Of a DNA stretch of 64,000 nt, positions 63,984 to 64,000 are shown in pieces. Source of the stretch: Actinomadura violacea (GTDB lineage Bacteria; Actinomycetota; Actinomycetes; Streptosporangiales; Streptosporangiaceae); the NCBI RefSeq assembly GCF_017573465.1, contig NZ_JAGEPF010000018.1, positions 62,001-126,000 on the forward strand, in the 5' to 3' direction. Made by a program: the position numbers and the translations under genes. Under the pieces are notes generated by a model. That model saw only the letters and a list, made by a program, of their open reading frames with translations. It did not search any database and had not been told where the DNA came from. How positions within the stretch are numbered: position 1 is the stretch's first letter; each line of letters begins with the position of its first letter.

Positions 63984-64000
63984 GATGAGGGCGGTGGGCT

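Noticed and set aside
1..64000. CRISPR array
   Set aside because: No regularly spaced direct repeats with unique spacers; the recurrent sequences are promoters and leader hairpins.
29407..64000. Complete prophage call with borders
   Set aside because: No integrase, att pair, capsid, portal or large terminase is visible, so the borders and type of element cannot be set from this window.

Overview
The window is very GC-rich DNA of an actinomycete, most likely of the Streptosporangiales/Streptomycetales type. The evidence is a conservon (G-protein-like module), several actinomycete-specific DUF574 methyltransferases, a DUF397 protein, TPR-type regulators and strong G/C third-position bias. The species cannot be named from sequence alone.

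Layout. (1) 0.4-12.4 kb, all minus strand: a complete conservon (cvnA-B-C-D-E-like) ending in two cytochrome P450s. It is preceded by a tightly overlapping HAD / endonuclease-phosphatase / unknown / unknown set and by three DUF574 SAM-methyltransferases in tandem. (2) 12.6-16.7 kb: a primase-polymerase-like protein, a large HTH/TPR regulator, an APH-like kinase and an anti-sigma-type ATPase. (3) 16.725-24.819 kb: an 8.1 kb Tn3-family transposon with recognisable 38-bp terminal inverted repeats, a serine resolvase and a transposase broken by one in-frame amber codon. It carries an unusual passenger operon: an unknown protein, an AAA-like ATPase, and a class I aminoacyl-tRNA-synthetase-like enzyme fused to an ASCH domain. 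The transposon abuts a regulator gene whose C-terminus now comes from the inverted repeat. (4) 26.3-29.0 kb: a 41-codon peptide gene, an attenuator-like hairpin, a metallo-beta-lactamase-fold enzyme and a kinase-like protein; this could be a small peptide natural-product locus. (5) 29-64 kb: phage-like DNA (prophage, phage-plasmid or related element). It opens with a tRNA array (about 19 tRNA or tRNA-like genes, 30.0-37.4 kb) and continues with a minus-strand series of small early-type genes: SSB, amidase-type endolysin, terminase-small-subunit-like HTH protein, DnaQ-like exonuclease, DUF2493/SLOG protein and many orphans. At 52.1-58.7 kb there is a 7-deazaguanine DNA-modification operon (FolE, QueE, QueD, HAD-QueC, two DpdA-like transglycosylases, a methyltransferase, a ParB-like protein), with a third, divergent TGT-like enzyme at 50.2-51.4 kb.

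How it works together. The phage-like segment appears wired as one regulon. About ten strong promoters, all firing on the minus strand, share a TTGC-type -35, a 17-bp spacer holding CGTTAACCGACC and a YACAAT-type -10. Most of their transcripts should start with the same short GC-rich hairpin just ahead of an AAGGAG ribosome site. A second promoter class has GACGYTAAC over the -35 and often gives leaderless mRNAs. The que/dpd genes should convert GTP to preQ0 and insert it into DNA. The tRNA array includes canonical tRNAs and odd ones: two with the anticodon loop replaced by a tetraloop, an initiator-like body with a UAC anticodon, and a 78-nt RNA resembling a tmRNA without its mRNA domain. No integrase, capsid or large terminase gene lies in the window.
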